44,585 nt of DNA from the NCBI GenBank assembly GCA_019163135.1, contig JAFLKR010000082.1:1-44585 (forward strand), in the 5' to 3' direction. Source of the stretch: Desulfobulbaceae bacterium (GTDB lineage Bacteria > Desulfobacterota > Desulfobulbia > Desulfobulbales > Desulfobulbaceae). Within the stretch, counting starts at the first letter, position 1. Each line of letters starts with the position of its first letter. A program made the position numbers and the translations under genes. Under the pieces are notes generated by a model that saw nothing but the letters and a program-made list of their open reading frames with translations, had not been told where the DNA came from and searched no databases. Shown piece after piece: positions 1-10,970 of this stretch.

Positions 1-18
1 CTAGGAGTCTGTCGGAGT
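1..18 (+). repeat. Left terminal inverted repeat of the IS
   Basis: These 18 bases match the reverse complement of 1662-1679 without mismatch. The match stops at base 19 (A on the left, T in the inverted right end). Confidence 0.92.
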
Positions 19-86
19 AAGAGCCCGTATGCGGAAGGCAGGATCGCATAATTCGAAATTAACTCATTGAGTTTACGATATAAAGG

Positions 87-115
87 TTGCGACCTGCGGG
101 AATTTTTTGTATTAT
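87..115 (+). promoter_or_regulatory. Putative transposase promoter
   Basis: TTGCGA (87-92) and TATTAT (110-115) are separated by 17 bases, inside an AT-rich stretch upstream of the transposase. The -10 region is a run of TATTAT-like repeats, so its exact register is uncertain. Predicted by eye only. Confidence 0.4.
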
Positions 116-165
116 ATTATATTATATCATATAATTTCAAGAGATTACCAGCAGAGGTCAAGGCT

Positions 166-1524
166 ATGAGTTCAAATTTTGTCCCCGTCGACAGAGCGCA
201 ACAATATCTCTTCCCACCCTCTATTCAAGACTGGCTACCGGAAAACCATCTGGCCAGATTTGTTGTCGATATCGTCTCGCAACTTGATTTGCGACCTCTG
301 GTGGAAACCTATGCCGGAAATGGGGTTAAGGCGCATCACCCGCAAGTTCTTTTATCGCTTCTGTTCTACGGGTATGCCACCGGTATTTTCTCCAGTCGGA
401 AGATTGAACGGGCTACCTATGATTCCATTGCTTTCCGGTATGTTTCCGCCAACACTCATCCCGATCACGACACCATCGCCACATTTCGCAAGCGCTTTCT
501 TGAGCATCTCAACCCGCTCTTTAAGCAAATTTTGCTCCTTGCACACGAAATGGGCTTTTTGAAATTAGGTAAGGTGAGCCTCGACGGTACCAAGATCAAG
601 GCCAACGCTTCCAGGCATCATGCTTTGAGCTGGGACTATGCCAATAAACTCGAACAACAGTTGCAAGCTGAAGTCGACGAACTCATGTGCCTTGCCGAAA
701 AAGCGGACTCGGAGAACATTCCCGACGGCATGGACATTCCTGAAGAATTGTCCCGTCGTCAAGACCGCCTTGACGCCATAGCCAAGGCCAAAGAGCAAAT
801 CGAGCAACGCGCGGCCAAACGATACGACCAGGAGCAACACGAGTACGAGAAAAAGGTTGCCGCCCGCCGGGACAAAGCAGAAGAAACCGGTAAAAAGCCT
901 CGCGGTCGTGAGCCTAAGCCCCCGGAATCCGGTCCTCGGAAAAACGATCAGGTCAATTTGACCGACGAGGAGTCCCGCATCATGCCTTCCTCGAACAAGG
1001 GATTCGACAGTGCCTACAACGCCCAAACCGCAGTTGACGTTGCCACCATGATAATTGTTGAGTCGCATGTCAGTCAAGCGGCTAACGACAAGCAGGAGAT
1101 TGCCCCCGCACTTGTTGCCCTGGCCGCCTTACCTGCACAATTGGGTCAAGTGGAGGCCCTTTTGGCGGATGCTGGTTATTATAGCGAAGACAATGTTGTC
1201 TCCTGTGCGCAGTCTCAAATAGAGGCGTTCATTCCACCGGGTCGGATGGGTCACAATCAACCTCTTGGCGAACGCTTTGCCCAACCTGCTCCCTTGCCGG
1301 AAAACGCGAAGCCCATTGACGAGATGCGCCATAAACTCAAAACCGAAGAAGGGCGCGCGGTCTATGCAAAAAGGAAGAGCACCGTTGAACCTGTATTTGG
1401 CATCATCAAACATGTCCTGGGGTTTCGGCAATTTTTCCTGCGGGGCCTTAAAGCTGTTACCGGTGAATGGACACTTGTGTCCATTGCATGGAATATCAAG
1501 CGGATGTTTGCCTTGAAAGGATGA
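166..1524 (+). CDS. IS1182-family transposase
   Basis: This 452-residue DDE transposase cuts and rejoins the ends of the surrounding element. The N-terminal part (about 10-110) resembles the DUF772-type domain of IS1182/IS5-like transposases. The catalytic triad can be read as Asp140 (context SLDGTKIKA), Asp335 (LLADAGYY) and Glu408 (KSTVEPVFG). A charged Lys/Glu/Arg-rich helical region lies between about 155 and 270. I start at the ATG at 166 because AGAGGT (153-158) sits 7 bases upstream; the frame is open back to a TTG at 67, but that extension is AT-rich and covers the likely promoter. No frameshift or internal stop is visible. Confidence 0.9.
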   Translation: MSSNFVPVDRAQQYLFPPSIQDWLPENHLARFVVDIVSQLDLRPLVETYAGNGVKAHHPQVLLSLLFYGYATGIFSSRKIERATYDSIAFRYVSANTHPDHDTIATFRKRFLEHLNPLFKQILLLAHEMGFLKLGKVSLDGTKIKANASRHHALSWDYANKLEQQLQAEVDELMCLAEKADSENIPDGMDIPEELSRRQDRLDAIAKAKEQIEQRAAKRYDQEQHEYEKKVAARRDKAEETGKKPRGREPKPPESGPRKNDQVNLTDEESRIMPSSNKGFDSAYNAQTAVDVATMIIVESHVSQAANDKQEIAPALVALAALPAQLGQVEALLADAGYYSEDNVVSCAQSQIEAFIPPGRMGHNQPLGERFAQPAPLPENAKPIDEMRHKLKTEEGRAVYAKRKSTVEPVFGIIKHVLGFRQFFLRGLKAVTGEWTLVSIAWNIKRMFALKG

Positions 1525-1661
1525 AAAAGGTCAAAAAAAAACGCCTCGCAAAGAAGTTCGGCGAGAAAAATCCCTTAATTCCGAAATTTAACGGGAACTA
1601 ATATCAGCTTAGGTTGTTTTAAAATCTCCCGGCCGGATTTGACATGCAAATCGGTGGTCCA

Positions 1662-1679
1662 ACTCCGACAGACTCCTAG
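1662..1679 (-). repeat. Right terminal inverted repeat of the IS
   Basis: This is a perfect inverted copy of bases 1-18 and marks the junction with the folP downstream region. The chromosome resumes at 1680. Confidence 0.92.
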
Positions 1680-1707
1680 AAAGTTGACAAGACACCAGCC
1701 AGCTCAT
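1680..1707 (-). pseudogene. Possible 5' stub of the gene after folP, cut by the IS
   Basis: On the minus strand, 21 bases after the folP stop codon, a GAGGA ribosome-binding site (1718-1714) precedes an ATG at 1707 by 6 bases. The frame encodes MSWLVSCQL and then runs into the IS end. In related bacteria ftsH-folP is commonly followed by cdaA (diadenylate cyclase) and glmM, and the first residues would suit a membrane protein such as CdaA. Nine codons are too few to identify the gene; the good RBS and operon position are the only direct evidence. Confidence 0.35.
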
Positions 1708-1728
1708 CACCCATCCTCGCCCCCCTCG

Positions 1729-2523
1729 TCACTCCAGAACAGCCATCAATAACACCGACTGCCGGGTAGGTCGAACATCATGCACCCGGAGGATATCCGC
1801 ACCCTGCTGAGCACAAAAAGCCGAGACCACAGCGGTGGAGCCGTCGCGCTCCGCAACTGGAATATCGAGCAGTTGCCCCAGAAAGGACTTGCGGCTATGG
1901 CCGATGAGCACCGGGCAGCCGTGGTGTTTAAAGGCTTGGATATTGCGCAAAATAGCCAGATTATGCTCCAGGGTCTTGCCAAAGCCGATGCCGGGATCGA
2001 CGATGATTCGCGCACGTTTGATCCCCTGCTGCTCCATCCAGGCGATGCGCTCGGTGAAAAAACTATTGATCTCCGCCACCACATCTCCGTAATGGGGACT
2101 GACCTGCATGTCGCCGGGGCGGCCCTGCATGTGCATGATAATCACCGACCCAGTGTACGAACGGACCACCTCGACCATGGCCGGGTCATGACGCAACGCC
2201 GAGATATCATTGATCATGGTAGCCCCGGCGGCCAGGGCTTCACAGGCCACCACCGCCTTGGTAGTGTCGATGGAAATAGGAATGGGGCTGCGCTCGCGGA
2301 TTTTCCGGATCGCCGGAAGAACCCGTGCCAGTTCCTCGGCCGCATCGACCGGATCGGCAAAGGGTCGGCTGGATTCCCCCCCGACATCGATGATATCGGC
2401 CCCCTCGGCCAGCAGCTCGTTAATGCGGGCCGTAAGCGCCGCTTTGCTGCCCCAGCAACCGCCGTCGGAAAAAGAATCCGGCGTAATGTTGAGAATCCCC
2501 ATGATTTGTGGTTTTTTTTCCAT
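1729..2523 (-). CDS. folP: Dihydropteroate synthase
   Basis: The enzyme condenses p-aminobenzoate with 6-hydroxymethyl-dihydropterin diphosphate to make dihydropteroate in folate synthesis, and is the sulfonamide target. The 264-residue protein shows the family blocks in order: GILNITPDSFSDGG (9-22), IDVGGESSRP (45-54), Asp86 in PISIDTTK, INDISAL, MHMQGRPGDMQ, VDPGIGFGKT, IGHSRKSF (207-214) and RVHDVRPT. I start at the ATG at 2523, preceded by GGGAGGA; the open frame extends to 2637 but those residues are unlike the family. It lies downstream of ftsH, as in many proteobacteria, but behind a strong terminator. Its 3' end is complete and is 49 bp from the IS. Confidence 0.95.
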   Translation of the reverse strand: MEKKPQIMGILNITPDSFSDGGCWGSKAALTARINELLAEGADIIDVGGESSRPFADPVDAAEELARVLPAIRKIRERSPIPISIDTTKAVVACEALAAGATMINDISALRHDPAMVEVVRSYTGSVIIMHMQGRPGDMQVSPHYGDVVAEINSFFTERIAWMEQQGIKRARIIVDPGIGFGKTLEHNLAILRNIQAFKHHGCPVLIGHSRKSFLGQLLDIPVAERDGSTAVVSAFCAQQGADILRVHDVRPTRQSVLLMAVLE

Positions 2524-2638
2524 GTTCCATCCTCCCGGAATCGATGCACCTTGCAAATAAGCAGCTGACCTACAGAACAACCGAAGCCTTTCGTGAAGAC
2601 CATCTGGTGGAGATTGCAACCCGCTCGGTGCTCCCAAT

Positions 2639-2683
2639 AAAAAAGGGTGGGCTGAATTCTCCGCAGAAAATTCAGCCCACCCT
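2639..2683 (-). terminator. Intrinsic terminator after ftsH
   Basis: A perfect 15-bp stem (2644-2658 with 2669-2683) with a 10-base loop is followed on the minus strand by a run of six T (2644-2639; the innermost T also pairs in the stem). It begins 23 bases after the ftsH stop, so most ftsH transcripts should end before folP. Confidence 0.88.
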
Positions 2684-2706
2684 GAGCACTGACCACCACC
2701 TTAGTT

Positions 2707-4575
<1,869 letters not shown>

Positions 4576-4677
4576 AAATCATCTCCAAGAAATCATCGTC
4601 AAGAGAAGGCGACAACCTGTTTCGCAGCTTTCCCCTTCGTCTACGGTTTAACGGATTACAGTAACACCGATTTTCGT

Positions 4678-7600
4678 TCAGTCAATGCCTTGGGCAAATT
4701 CCTGGATGGTCTTCACCCCAACCTCTTTCTGCCGCAGGGATTCCATGGCCTGGGTCATGGCCGAACCACCGGTAATAGTTGTGGTATAGGGTATACGATA
4801 ATCCAGGGCGGCTCGCCTAATAATATAGGAATCTTCAGTGGTGCGGGTGCCAGCGGAGGTGTTGATGATCCACTGCACCTCGCCGTCCTCGATTTTATCG
4901 AGAATATGGGGGCGGCCCTGGGATATTTTATTTACCTGGGTACAATTGACGCCGCTTTCCGCCAGTTTGGCAGCCGTTCCCCGGGTTGCCAGAATGGTAT
5001 AGCCGAGCTCATCGAGTTTTTTGGCCACCGGGACCACGGCATCTTTGTCGCCATGGCGAACACTGATGAACACCGCACCGCTGAGCGGCAACTGCGATCC
5101 GGCAGCCATCTGCGATTTCGCCAAAGCCTGCCCCAGATCGTCGTCGATGCCCATGACCTCGCCGGTGGACTTCATCTCCGGCCCCAGCAGGGTGTCGACG
5201 TTCTGGAACCGATCAAAGGGAAAGACCGCCTCTTTCACCGCCCAGTGGCGCAAAACTTTTTCCTTGGTAAAACCGAGTTGTTCCAGGGTCATCCCCAACA
5301 TGACCTTGGTAGCGATCTTGGCGAGCGGCACACCGGTGGCCTTGGAAACAAAGGGCACAGTCCGCGAGGCCCGTGGATTGACCTCAAGAATATAGAGAAC
5401 CTCGCCCTGGATTGCGTACTGGATATTCATCAGGCCGATCACCCCGAGTTCTTTGGCCATGGCCTTGGTGGCCGCGGTGATTTCGGTAAGGATGGCAGCG
5501 GTCAGCGTGTGGGGCGGCAGGACGCAGGCCGAATCGCCGGAATGTATGCCCGCCTCTTCGATATGCTCCATAATCCCCCCAAGCACCGTCATGGTGCCGT
5601 CGCTGACCGCATCGACATCGACTTCGATGGCATCTTTGAGGAACTGGTCGAGCAGCACCGGATGTTCGCCCCCGGTCATGCCGGGTATGGCCATGAAACT
5701 ACGAATCCCCTGCTCGTTGTAGACAATTCGCATATCGCGGCCCCCCAACACGTACGAAGGCCGCATCACCACCGGGTAGCCGATCTCGCCAGCGACGGCG
5801 AGGGCCTCTTCAAGGGTGTGGGCGGTACCGTTGGCAGGCTGTCGCAGCCCTAATTTTTGCAGAAATTGCTGAAACCGTTTACGGTCTTCAGCCCGGTCGA
5901 TGGCGTCCGGCGGTGTCCCGATAATCGGCACCCCGACCTTAGCCAGCGGCACCGCCAGGTTGAGCGGAGTCTGGCCGCCGAACTGGACAATGACCCCATC
6001 GGGCCGCTCCCGTTCGATGATATTGAGTACATCCTCGCGGGTCAACGGTTCAAAGTAGAGCTTGTCCGAGGTGTCGTAGTCGGTGGATACAGTTTCCGGG
6101 TTGGAGTTGACCATGATCGACTCGACTCCAATCTCGCGCAGGGCAAAGGAGGCGTGAACGCAGCAATAATCGAACTCGATCCCCTGCCCGATTCGGTTGG
6201 GCCCACCGCCTAAAATCATAATCTTCTTGCGATCACTCCGCTTGGACTCGTCTTCCTGCTCATAGGTGGAATAATAGTAGGGGGTATACGACTCGAACTC
6301 GGCGGCACAGGTGTCCACCAGCTTATAGGCAGGTACCAGACCCAATTCGATGCGGCGGGCGCGGATATCATTCTCCGAAGTCCCGGTCAGATGGGCCAAC
6401 TGGACATCGGAGAAGCCATGCTGTTTGACCTCATAGAGAAAATCCCGGTCTAGCCCGGCAAAACCGCGCCCCCGAATTTCTTCCCCCTTGTCCACCAGTT
6501 GCTTGAAATTATGCAGGAACCAGGGATCGATCGAGCTGAGCTCATAGATGCGCTCAATGGACATGCCCCGATGCAGGGCCTCAAAGATATGATTGACCCG
6601 TTTAGAATTCGGCCGGTGCAAGCCACGCTCCAGGTCGTCTTCATGCAGGTCGGCCATGTCATCCTTGCCGTCAAAGCCAAAGCCCATCCGTCCCATTTCC
6701 AAGGAACGCATCCCCTTCTGGAAGGCCTCCTTGAAGGTTCGCCCGATGGCCATGGTCTCGCCCACCGATTTCATCGCAGTGGTCAGGATGTCCTCGGCTT
6801 CAGGGAACTTTTCGAAGGTCCAGCGAGGAATTTTGACCACGCAGTAATCGATGCTCGGCTCAAAGGAGGCGTACGTTTCCCGGGTGATATCGTTCTTAAT
6901 CTCATCCAAGGTATAACCGACGGCCAGTTTCGCGGCAATCTTTGCGATGGGAAACCCAGTGGCCTTGGAGGCTAGGGCCGAGGAACGCGAAACCCTGGGG
7001 TTCATCTCGATCACCATCAATTCGCCGTCGGCGGGATTAACCGCAAACTGGACATTGGACCCGCCGGTCTCTACCCCAATCTCGCGGATGATGGCAATAG
7101 CCGCATCCCGCATTTCCTGGTATTCCCGGTCGGTCAGCGTCTGGGCAGGCGCCACCGTGATGGAATCACCGGTGTGCACGCCCATGGCATCGATGTTTTC
7201 GATGGAACAGATGATGACGACATTATCGTTGCGGTCGCGCATCACTTCCAGTTCGTATTCCTTCCAGCCGAGCAGGGAGCGCTCGAGCATGACCTCGTTG
7301 GTCATCGACAGGTCGATCCCGGATGAGGCCATCCGGTTGAGCTCAGATCGATTGTAGGCCACGCCGCCTCCGGTCCCGCCCAGGGTGAAACTCGGCCGGA
7401 CGATGATCGGAAAACCGATCTGTTCGCCGGCCGCCATGGCCTCTTCGATGGTATGGACAATGGCGGATTCCGGCACTTTGAGGCCGATCTTCAGCATGGC
7501 GTCGCGGAACTCTTCCCGCCCCTCGGCCTTGCGAATAACATCGATATTGGCAGCCAGCAGTTCCACCCCGTATTTTTCGAGGACACCCAATTCAGCCAAT

Positions 7601-7902
7601 TTGATCGCGGTGTTCAACCCGGTCTGTCCGCCCAAAGTGGGCAGGAGGGCATCGGGCCGCTCCCGCTCGATCACCTTGGCCACACATTCAGGGGTGATCG
7701 GTTCAATATAGGTCCGATCAGCCAGACCGGGATCGGTCATGATGGTCGCCGGGTTGGAATTGATCAGCACAACCTCATACCCCTCTTCCTTGAGGGCCTT
7801 GACCGCCTGAGCGCCGGAATAATCAAACTCGCAGGCCTGGCTGATGATGATCGGGCCGGAACCAATAATAAGAATCTTGTGTATATCTGTGCGTTTAGGC
7901 AT
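4678..7902 (-). CDS. carB: Carbamoyl-phosphate synthase large subunit
   Basis: The large subunit makes carbamoyl phosphate from bicarbonate, ammonia and two ATP for pyrimidine and arginine synthesis. At 1074 residues it is full length. The two ATP-grasp halves are recognisable from paired motifs: [19 protein letters not shown] (12-30) with [17 protein letters not shown] in the second half, and LGGQTGLN with FGGQTPLN. The last ~130 residues form the MGS-like allosteric domain ([19 protein letters not shown] region). A ribosome-binding site AAGGAA lies upstream of the ATG. carA lies 28 bp upstream on the same strand, so the two are surely co-transcribed. Confidence 0.97.
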   Translation of the reverse strand: MPKRTDIHKILIIGSGPIIISQACEFDYSGAQAVKALKEEGYEVVLINSNPATIMTDPGLADRTYIEPITPECVAKVIERERPDALLPTLGGQTGLNTAIKLAELGVLEKYGVELLAANIDVIRKAEGREEFRDAMLKIGLKVPESAIVHTIEEAMAAGEQIGFPIIVRPSFTLGGTGGGVAYNRSELNRMASSGIDLSMTNEVMLERSLLGWKEYELEVMRDRNDNVVIICSIENIDAMGVHTGDSITVAPAQTLTDREYQEMRDAAIAIIREIGVETGGSNVQFAVNPADGELMVIEMNPRVSRSSALASKATGFPIAKIAAKLAVGYTLDEIKNDITRETYASFEPSIDYCVVKIPRWTFEKFPEAEDILTTAMKSVGETMAIGRTFKEAFQKGMRSLEMGRMGFGFDGKDDMADLHEDDLERGLHRPNSKRVNHIFEALHRGMSIERIYELSSIDPWFLHNFKQLVDKGEEIRGRGFAGLDRDFLYEVKQHGFSDVQLAHLTGTSENDIRARRIELGLVPAYKLVDTCAAEFESYTPYYYSTYEQEDESKRSDRKKIMILGGGPNRIGQGIEFDYCCVHASFALREIGVESIMVNSNPETVSTDYDTSDKLYFEPLTREDVLNIIERERPDGVIVQFGGQTPLNLAVPLAKVGVPIIGTPPDAIDRAEDRKRFQQFLQKLGLRQPANGTAHTLEEALAVAGEIGYPVVMRPSYVLGGRDMRIVYNEQGIRSFMAIPGMTGGEHPVLLDQFLKDAIEVDVDAVSDGTMTVLGGIMEHIEEAGIHSGDSACVLPPHTLTAAILTEITAATKAMAKELGVIGLMNIQYAIQGEVLYILEVNPRASRTVPFVSKATGVPLAKIATKVMLGMTLEQLGFTKEKVLRHWAVKEAVFPFDRFQNVDTLLGPEMKSTGEVMGIDDDLGQALAKSQMAAGSQLPLSGAVFISVRHGDKDAVVPVAKKLDELGYTILATRGTAAKLAESGVNCTQVNKISQGRPHILDKIEDGEVQWIINTSAGTRTTEDSYIIRRAALDYRIPYTTTITGGSAMTQAMESLRQKEVGVKTIQEFAQGID

Positions 7903-7930
7903 CTTTTTTTATTCCTTTCCCGCCGAGCAA

Positions 7931-9046
7931 TCAGCTCGCCTGTTCCATCAGTTGAATGAACCGGTCAAAAAGATATTCGGCATCATGGGGACCGGGGGCA
8001 TATTCGGGGTGATACTGCACCGAAAAGGCAGGCCACTCGCGGTGGCGCATTCCCTCCAAGCTACCGTCATTAAGGTTGATATGGGTCACCTCAACACTGG
8101 GGGGCAGGCTGGCGGGATCGACGCAAAAACCGTGGTTCTGCGAGGTGATCTCCACTTTGCCGGTCAGCAGATCCTTGACCGGCTGATTGCCGCCCCGATG
8201 GCCGAACTTGAGTTTGTAGGTGGTGGCGCCATAGGCCAGACCCAGCATTTGATGGCCCAGACAGATGCCGAAGATCGGTACTTTTCCCAGCAACTGCTGG
8301 ACATTGCCGACCACGCCCCGTACTCCGGCCGGATCTCCGGGACCGTTGGAGAGAAAGACGCCGTCCGGCGCCAGAGCCAGCACCTCTTGGGCCGAGGTGG
8401 TGGAGGGCACGACCAGCACCCGGCAACCCTTGCGGGTCAACAGACGCAACTGGTTATATTTAATACCGAAATCATAGGCCACCACCTTGAACCGCGCCCC
8501 GGCGTTCTCCGGGAACCCACTGCCGGGTACCGGCGCGTTCTGCTCCCAGCGATAGCTGGTGGTGCTGGCTACCCGCTCCACCATGTCGCGACCGACCAAT
8601 CCCGCCCAAGAGCGAGCCCGCCTGACCAAGGAGTCGCCATCCAGATCTTCGGTGGAGACCACGGCCTTCATTGCCCCGGTGGTTCGAATCAGACGGGTCA
8701 GCATCCGGGTGTCCAAGCCTTGGACACCGAGCACTCTGTATTGCTTCAGGAAATCAGCAAGGTTGCCGGTGGAACGATAGTTGCTCGGTTGCCCCTGGTA
8801 CTCACGCACCAGGAAGGCGCGCGGATGAACACCGGCGGACTCCATGTCCTCTGGATTCACGCCGTAATTGCCGATCAACGGATAGGTCATGGTCACCAGT
8901 TGTCCGGTGTAGGAGGGATCGGTCAACACCTCCTGGTAGCCGGTCATACTGGTATTGAACACAATCTCCCCTACGGCTTCGCCGGATCCGGTAAAGGAAC
9001 GTGCGGTCATCACTGTGCCGTCTTCAAGTCCGATTAATGCTTTCAT
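7931..9046 (-). CDS. carA: Carbamoyl-phosphate synthase small (glutaminase) subunit
   Basis: This subunit hydrolyses glutamine and channels ammonia to CarB. It has 371 residues. The N-terminal CPSase small domain opens with [14 protein letters not shown]. The class I glutamine amidotransferase domain shows the nucleophile Cys262 in [15 protein letters not shown], and the His346/Glu348 pair in [11 protein letters not shown]. The ATG at 9046 follows AGGTAA by a few bases. The 144-bp gap to waaA upstream has an AT-rich part near 9060-9100 that could hold the carAB promoter, but no convincing -35/-10 pair was found and no attenuator was recognised. Confidence 0.97.
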   Translation of the reverse strand: MKALIGLEDGTVMTARSFTGSGEAVGEIVFNTSMTGYQEVLTDPSYTGQLVTMTYPLIGNYGVNPEDMESAGVHPRAFLVREYQGQPSNYRSTGNLADFLKQYRVLGVQGLDTRMLTRLIRTTGAMKAVVSTEDLDGDSLVRRARSWAGLVGRDMVERVASTTSYRWEQNAPVPGSGFPENAGARFKVVAYDFGIKYNQLRLLTRKGCRVLVVPSTTSAQEVLALAPDGVFLSNGPGDPAGVRGVVGNVQQLLGKVPIFGICLGHQMLGLAYGATTYKLKFGHRGGNQPVKDLLTGKVEITSQNHGFCVDPASLPPSVEVTHINLNDGSLEGMRHREWPAFSVQYHPEYAPGPHDAEYLFDRFIQLMEQAS

Positions 9047-9190
9047 TGGTTACCTAAAAAAGAAGAACGAAATACCGGCCATCTATTTATTTTTAAACAG
9101 TTTGTCGTGCAGCGCCCCACCACGAAACAGCCCGAGGGGGCCCGGTTGCAGTGTCTATGATAATCATGTCGGCCGAAATCGCCAGTTGCA

Positions 9191-10516
9191 TCAAGACAGA
9201 AAAGCGGGGTCCCCGGTCGCTTTGCCCACGGATGGCATAAATTGCCAGACGATCCCGGCCTGACGCTCAACCGCGCCACGCTGCTGGGCGGCGGCAATGG
9301 CCGCATGGCCGCAGGCCGCCTGATAGAGTGCCGTATGACTATGATGTTGCAGCAGCAAGGTCGTCAACTCCCCGGCATCGGCGACCTGAAACCCGCCGCC
9401 GATTGCGGTCAGCAACTCGGCCGCATCGCGGAAATCTTTCATAGAAGGGCCGAAGTACACGGGTCGACCCCAACGGGCGGCTTCCATGACATTGTGCCCG
9501 CCCCGCTCAACCAGACTGCCGCCGCAAAAAATATAGTCGCCGCTGGCGTACAAATCGGCGAGATCGCCCATGGTATCAACAAGCACGACCTCGGCCAAAC
9601 GATCCCGACTGGCCAACTCCGAGTACCGGTCAAAGGCAAGCCCGGCGCGGCCCATAAAAGCCTCCACAGCAGACAATCGTTCCAGATGACGCGGGGCCAC
9701 AACCCAAATTACCGGGAAGGAAGCGCGCAAACGCCGAAAAACCGGAAGGAGCAATTGTTCTTCCCCTTCATGCGTCGATCCACAAATAAAAACCGCCTGC
9801 TCGGTAACCCTCAAACGATGGCGACCGGATGTGCGAATCTGTTTCGGGTTCGCAACCGGCATATCGTATTTCAGATTGCCGGAAACTTGCACCCGGGAGG
9901 GAGGGACGCCAAGGCCGACAAACCGCTGCCCGTCGGCCTCGCTGATAACCGCAACTGCTTGAAAACCAGCAAGCAGGGAACGCATGAAGCTGCGCGCTAA
10001 TCGATAGCGACCGTAGGACCGCTCGGAAAGCCGACCATTGAGCAGCAGCAGGGGAATCCCTCGCTTGCCGATCTCGGTCAGCATGACCGGCCACAACTCG
10101 GTCTCGATACAAATATATAAATCCGGCTGCAAGGTTTGCAGGGCTCGCCTGACCGCTGGCGGCACATCAAGCGGCGCCAGCAGGCACGCCACCGTCTTGG
10201 GCAACCGGTTATGGGCCATTTTATTGCCCTGTTCGGTGGTGGCGGTAAGGATAATATGCAAATCCTCCCCAGTCTTGAGCAATTCGGTAATCAGAATAAT
10301 CGCCGCTTGCGCTTCGCCCACCGAGGACGCATGGACCCAGAGGGTCCGCCAACCGGACAATTTGCGGCCGGAACGCGTGGGATAGCGGCCCAAACGTTGA
10401 TCCAGGCCATAGCCATATCTTCCGCCCAAGGCATGAAGCAACGGGGAGAAAAGCAGCAGGATCAGATACAAGCCGATTCCCAGAACCCTATAGAGCAGGT
10501 GCAGTAATCTTTCCAA
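9191..10516 (-). CDS. waaA: 3-deoxy-D-manno-octulosonic acid (Kdo) transferase
   Basis: WaaA adds Kdo to lipid A precursor at the inner face of the inner membrane during LPS synthesis. The 441-residue protein has an N-terminal hydrophobic anchor (about 5-28) followed by a GT-B fold glycosyltransferase. HASSVGEAQA (62-71) is the family motif, with Glu68 the expected catalytic base. Other family-like blocks are IETELWPVML, LLNGRLSERSYGRY, ICGSTHEGEE and GGSLVERGGHNVMEAA (donor-site loop). The start is a TTG at 10516 with a good GGAGG five bases upstream. It is divergent from the PPIase gene and precedes carA by 144 bp. Confidence 0.93.
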   Translation of the reverse strand: MERLLHLLYRVLGIGLYLILLLFSPLLHALGGRYGYGLDQRLGRYPTRSGRKLSGWRTLWVHASSVGEAQAAIILITELLKTGEDLHIILTATTEQGNKMAHNRLPKTVACLLAPLDVPPAVRRALQTLQPDLYICIETELWPVMLTEIGKRGIPLLLLNGRLSERSYGRYRLARSFMRSLLAGFQAVAVISEADGQRFVGLGVPPSRVQVSGNLKYDMPVANPKQIRTSGRHRLRVTEQAVFICGSTHEGEEQLLLPVFRRLRASFPVIWVVAPRHLERLSAVEAFMGRAGLAFDRYSELASRDRLAEVVLVDTMGDLADLYASGDYIFCGGSLVERGGHNVMEAARWGRPVYFGPSMKDFRDAAELLTAIGGGFQVADAGELTTLLLQHHSHTALYQAACGHAAIAAAQQRGAVERQAGIVWQFMPSVGKATGDPAFLS

Positions 10517-10970
10517 GTGCCTCCGGACCCATTGAACTCTACGGCAAAAAAATCTGTTTATTTAACCAGGATCATACCTATCCGTCAACCTTGAACGGCT
10601 GAAGTGCCGGAAAAAAACGACTCTACGCCCACCTCGCCAGGCTTCGGCATCAGCGACCCAAAAGATTGGCGCACTAAGAGGAGCCGACCGAACTCTGGTT
10701 TTCCTCAATAGCAACGGCCCGCCAACGCCCCAACCGACGCCGGCCGAACCCACCAGTTGGCCATACAGCCCAGAGGAAAGAACCAGCGAACCCTCTGCAT
10801 TTGCGTACAAACCATCCCCGGCAGGCCATTGCCGGAGCCTATCATTTTGATTGACAAGCAGACGACAGCCTTGTAAGCAACCCTGATTCTGTATTCGACC
10901 CTATCTGCCGCCCGCCGACAGGAAGGACCCGCTCATAAACAACGAACAAAACGTATCGCCGGAGACCTGA
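10517..10970. other. 454-bp divergent intergenic region
   Basis: No convincing gene is visible here. Open frames on the minus strand at 10562-10810 and 10842-11027 lack family resemblance and good ribosome-binding sites. The stretch 10610-10730 has an unusual, structured character and resembles, from memory only, sequences that recur between genes in related genomes and yield spurious ORFs. A candidate promoter for the downstream PPIase is listed separately. Confidence 0.5.
10851..10879 (+). promoter_or_regulatory. Candidate promoter for the PPIase gene
   Basis: A perfect -35 TTGACA (10851-10856) is followed after 17 bases by TAAGCA (10874-10879), a weak -10. It lies about 90 bases upstream of the ATG at 10971. 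Confidence 0.35.

Larger units (their letters stand above)
1..1679 (+). mobile_element. Complete IS1182-like insertion sequence
   Basis: The element is bounded by perfect 18-bp terminal inverted repeats, CTAGGAGTCTGTCGGAGT at 1-18 and its reverse complement at 1662-1679. It carries one transposase gene reading left to right. The outermost four bases, CTAG, are themselves palindromic, so they could be either part of the repeat or a 4-bp target duplication; the left flank is outside the window, so this cannot be settled. The right end lies 49 bp beyond the folP stop codon. The transposase is intact, so the copy looks recent and possibly active. The family assignment rests on the transposase type. 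Confidence 0.9.

Noticed and set aside
1525-1661. Hairpin CTCGC/GCGAG near 1543-1565 as a transposase terminator
   Set aside because: Short stem and no T-run on the plus strand after it.
4690-5853. Plus-strand open frame opposite carB
   Set aside because: Shadow of carB; low-complexity His/Gly-rich translation typical of antisense frames.
9047-9190. Pyrimidine-responsive attenuator before carA
   Set aside because: No clear hairpin plus T-run or leader peptide was found in the 144-bp gap.
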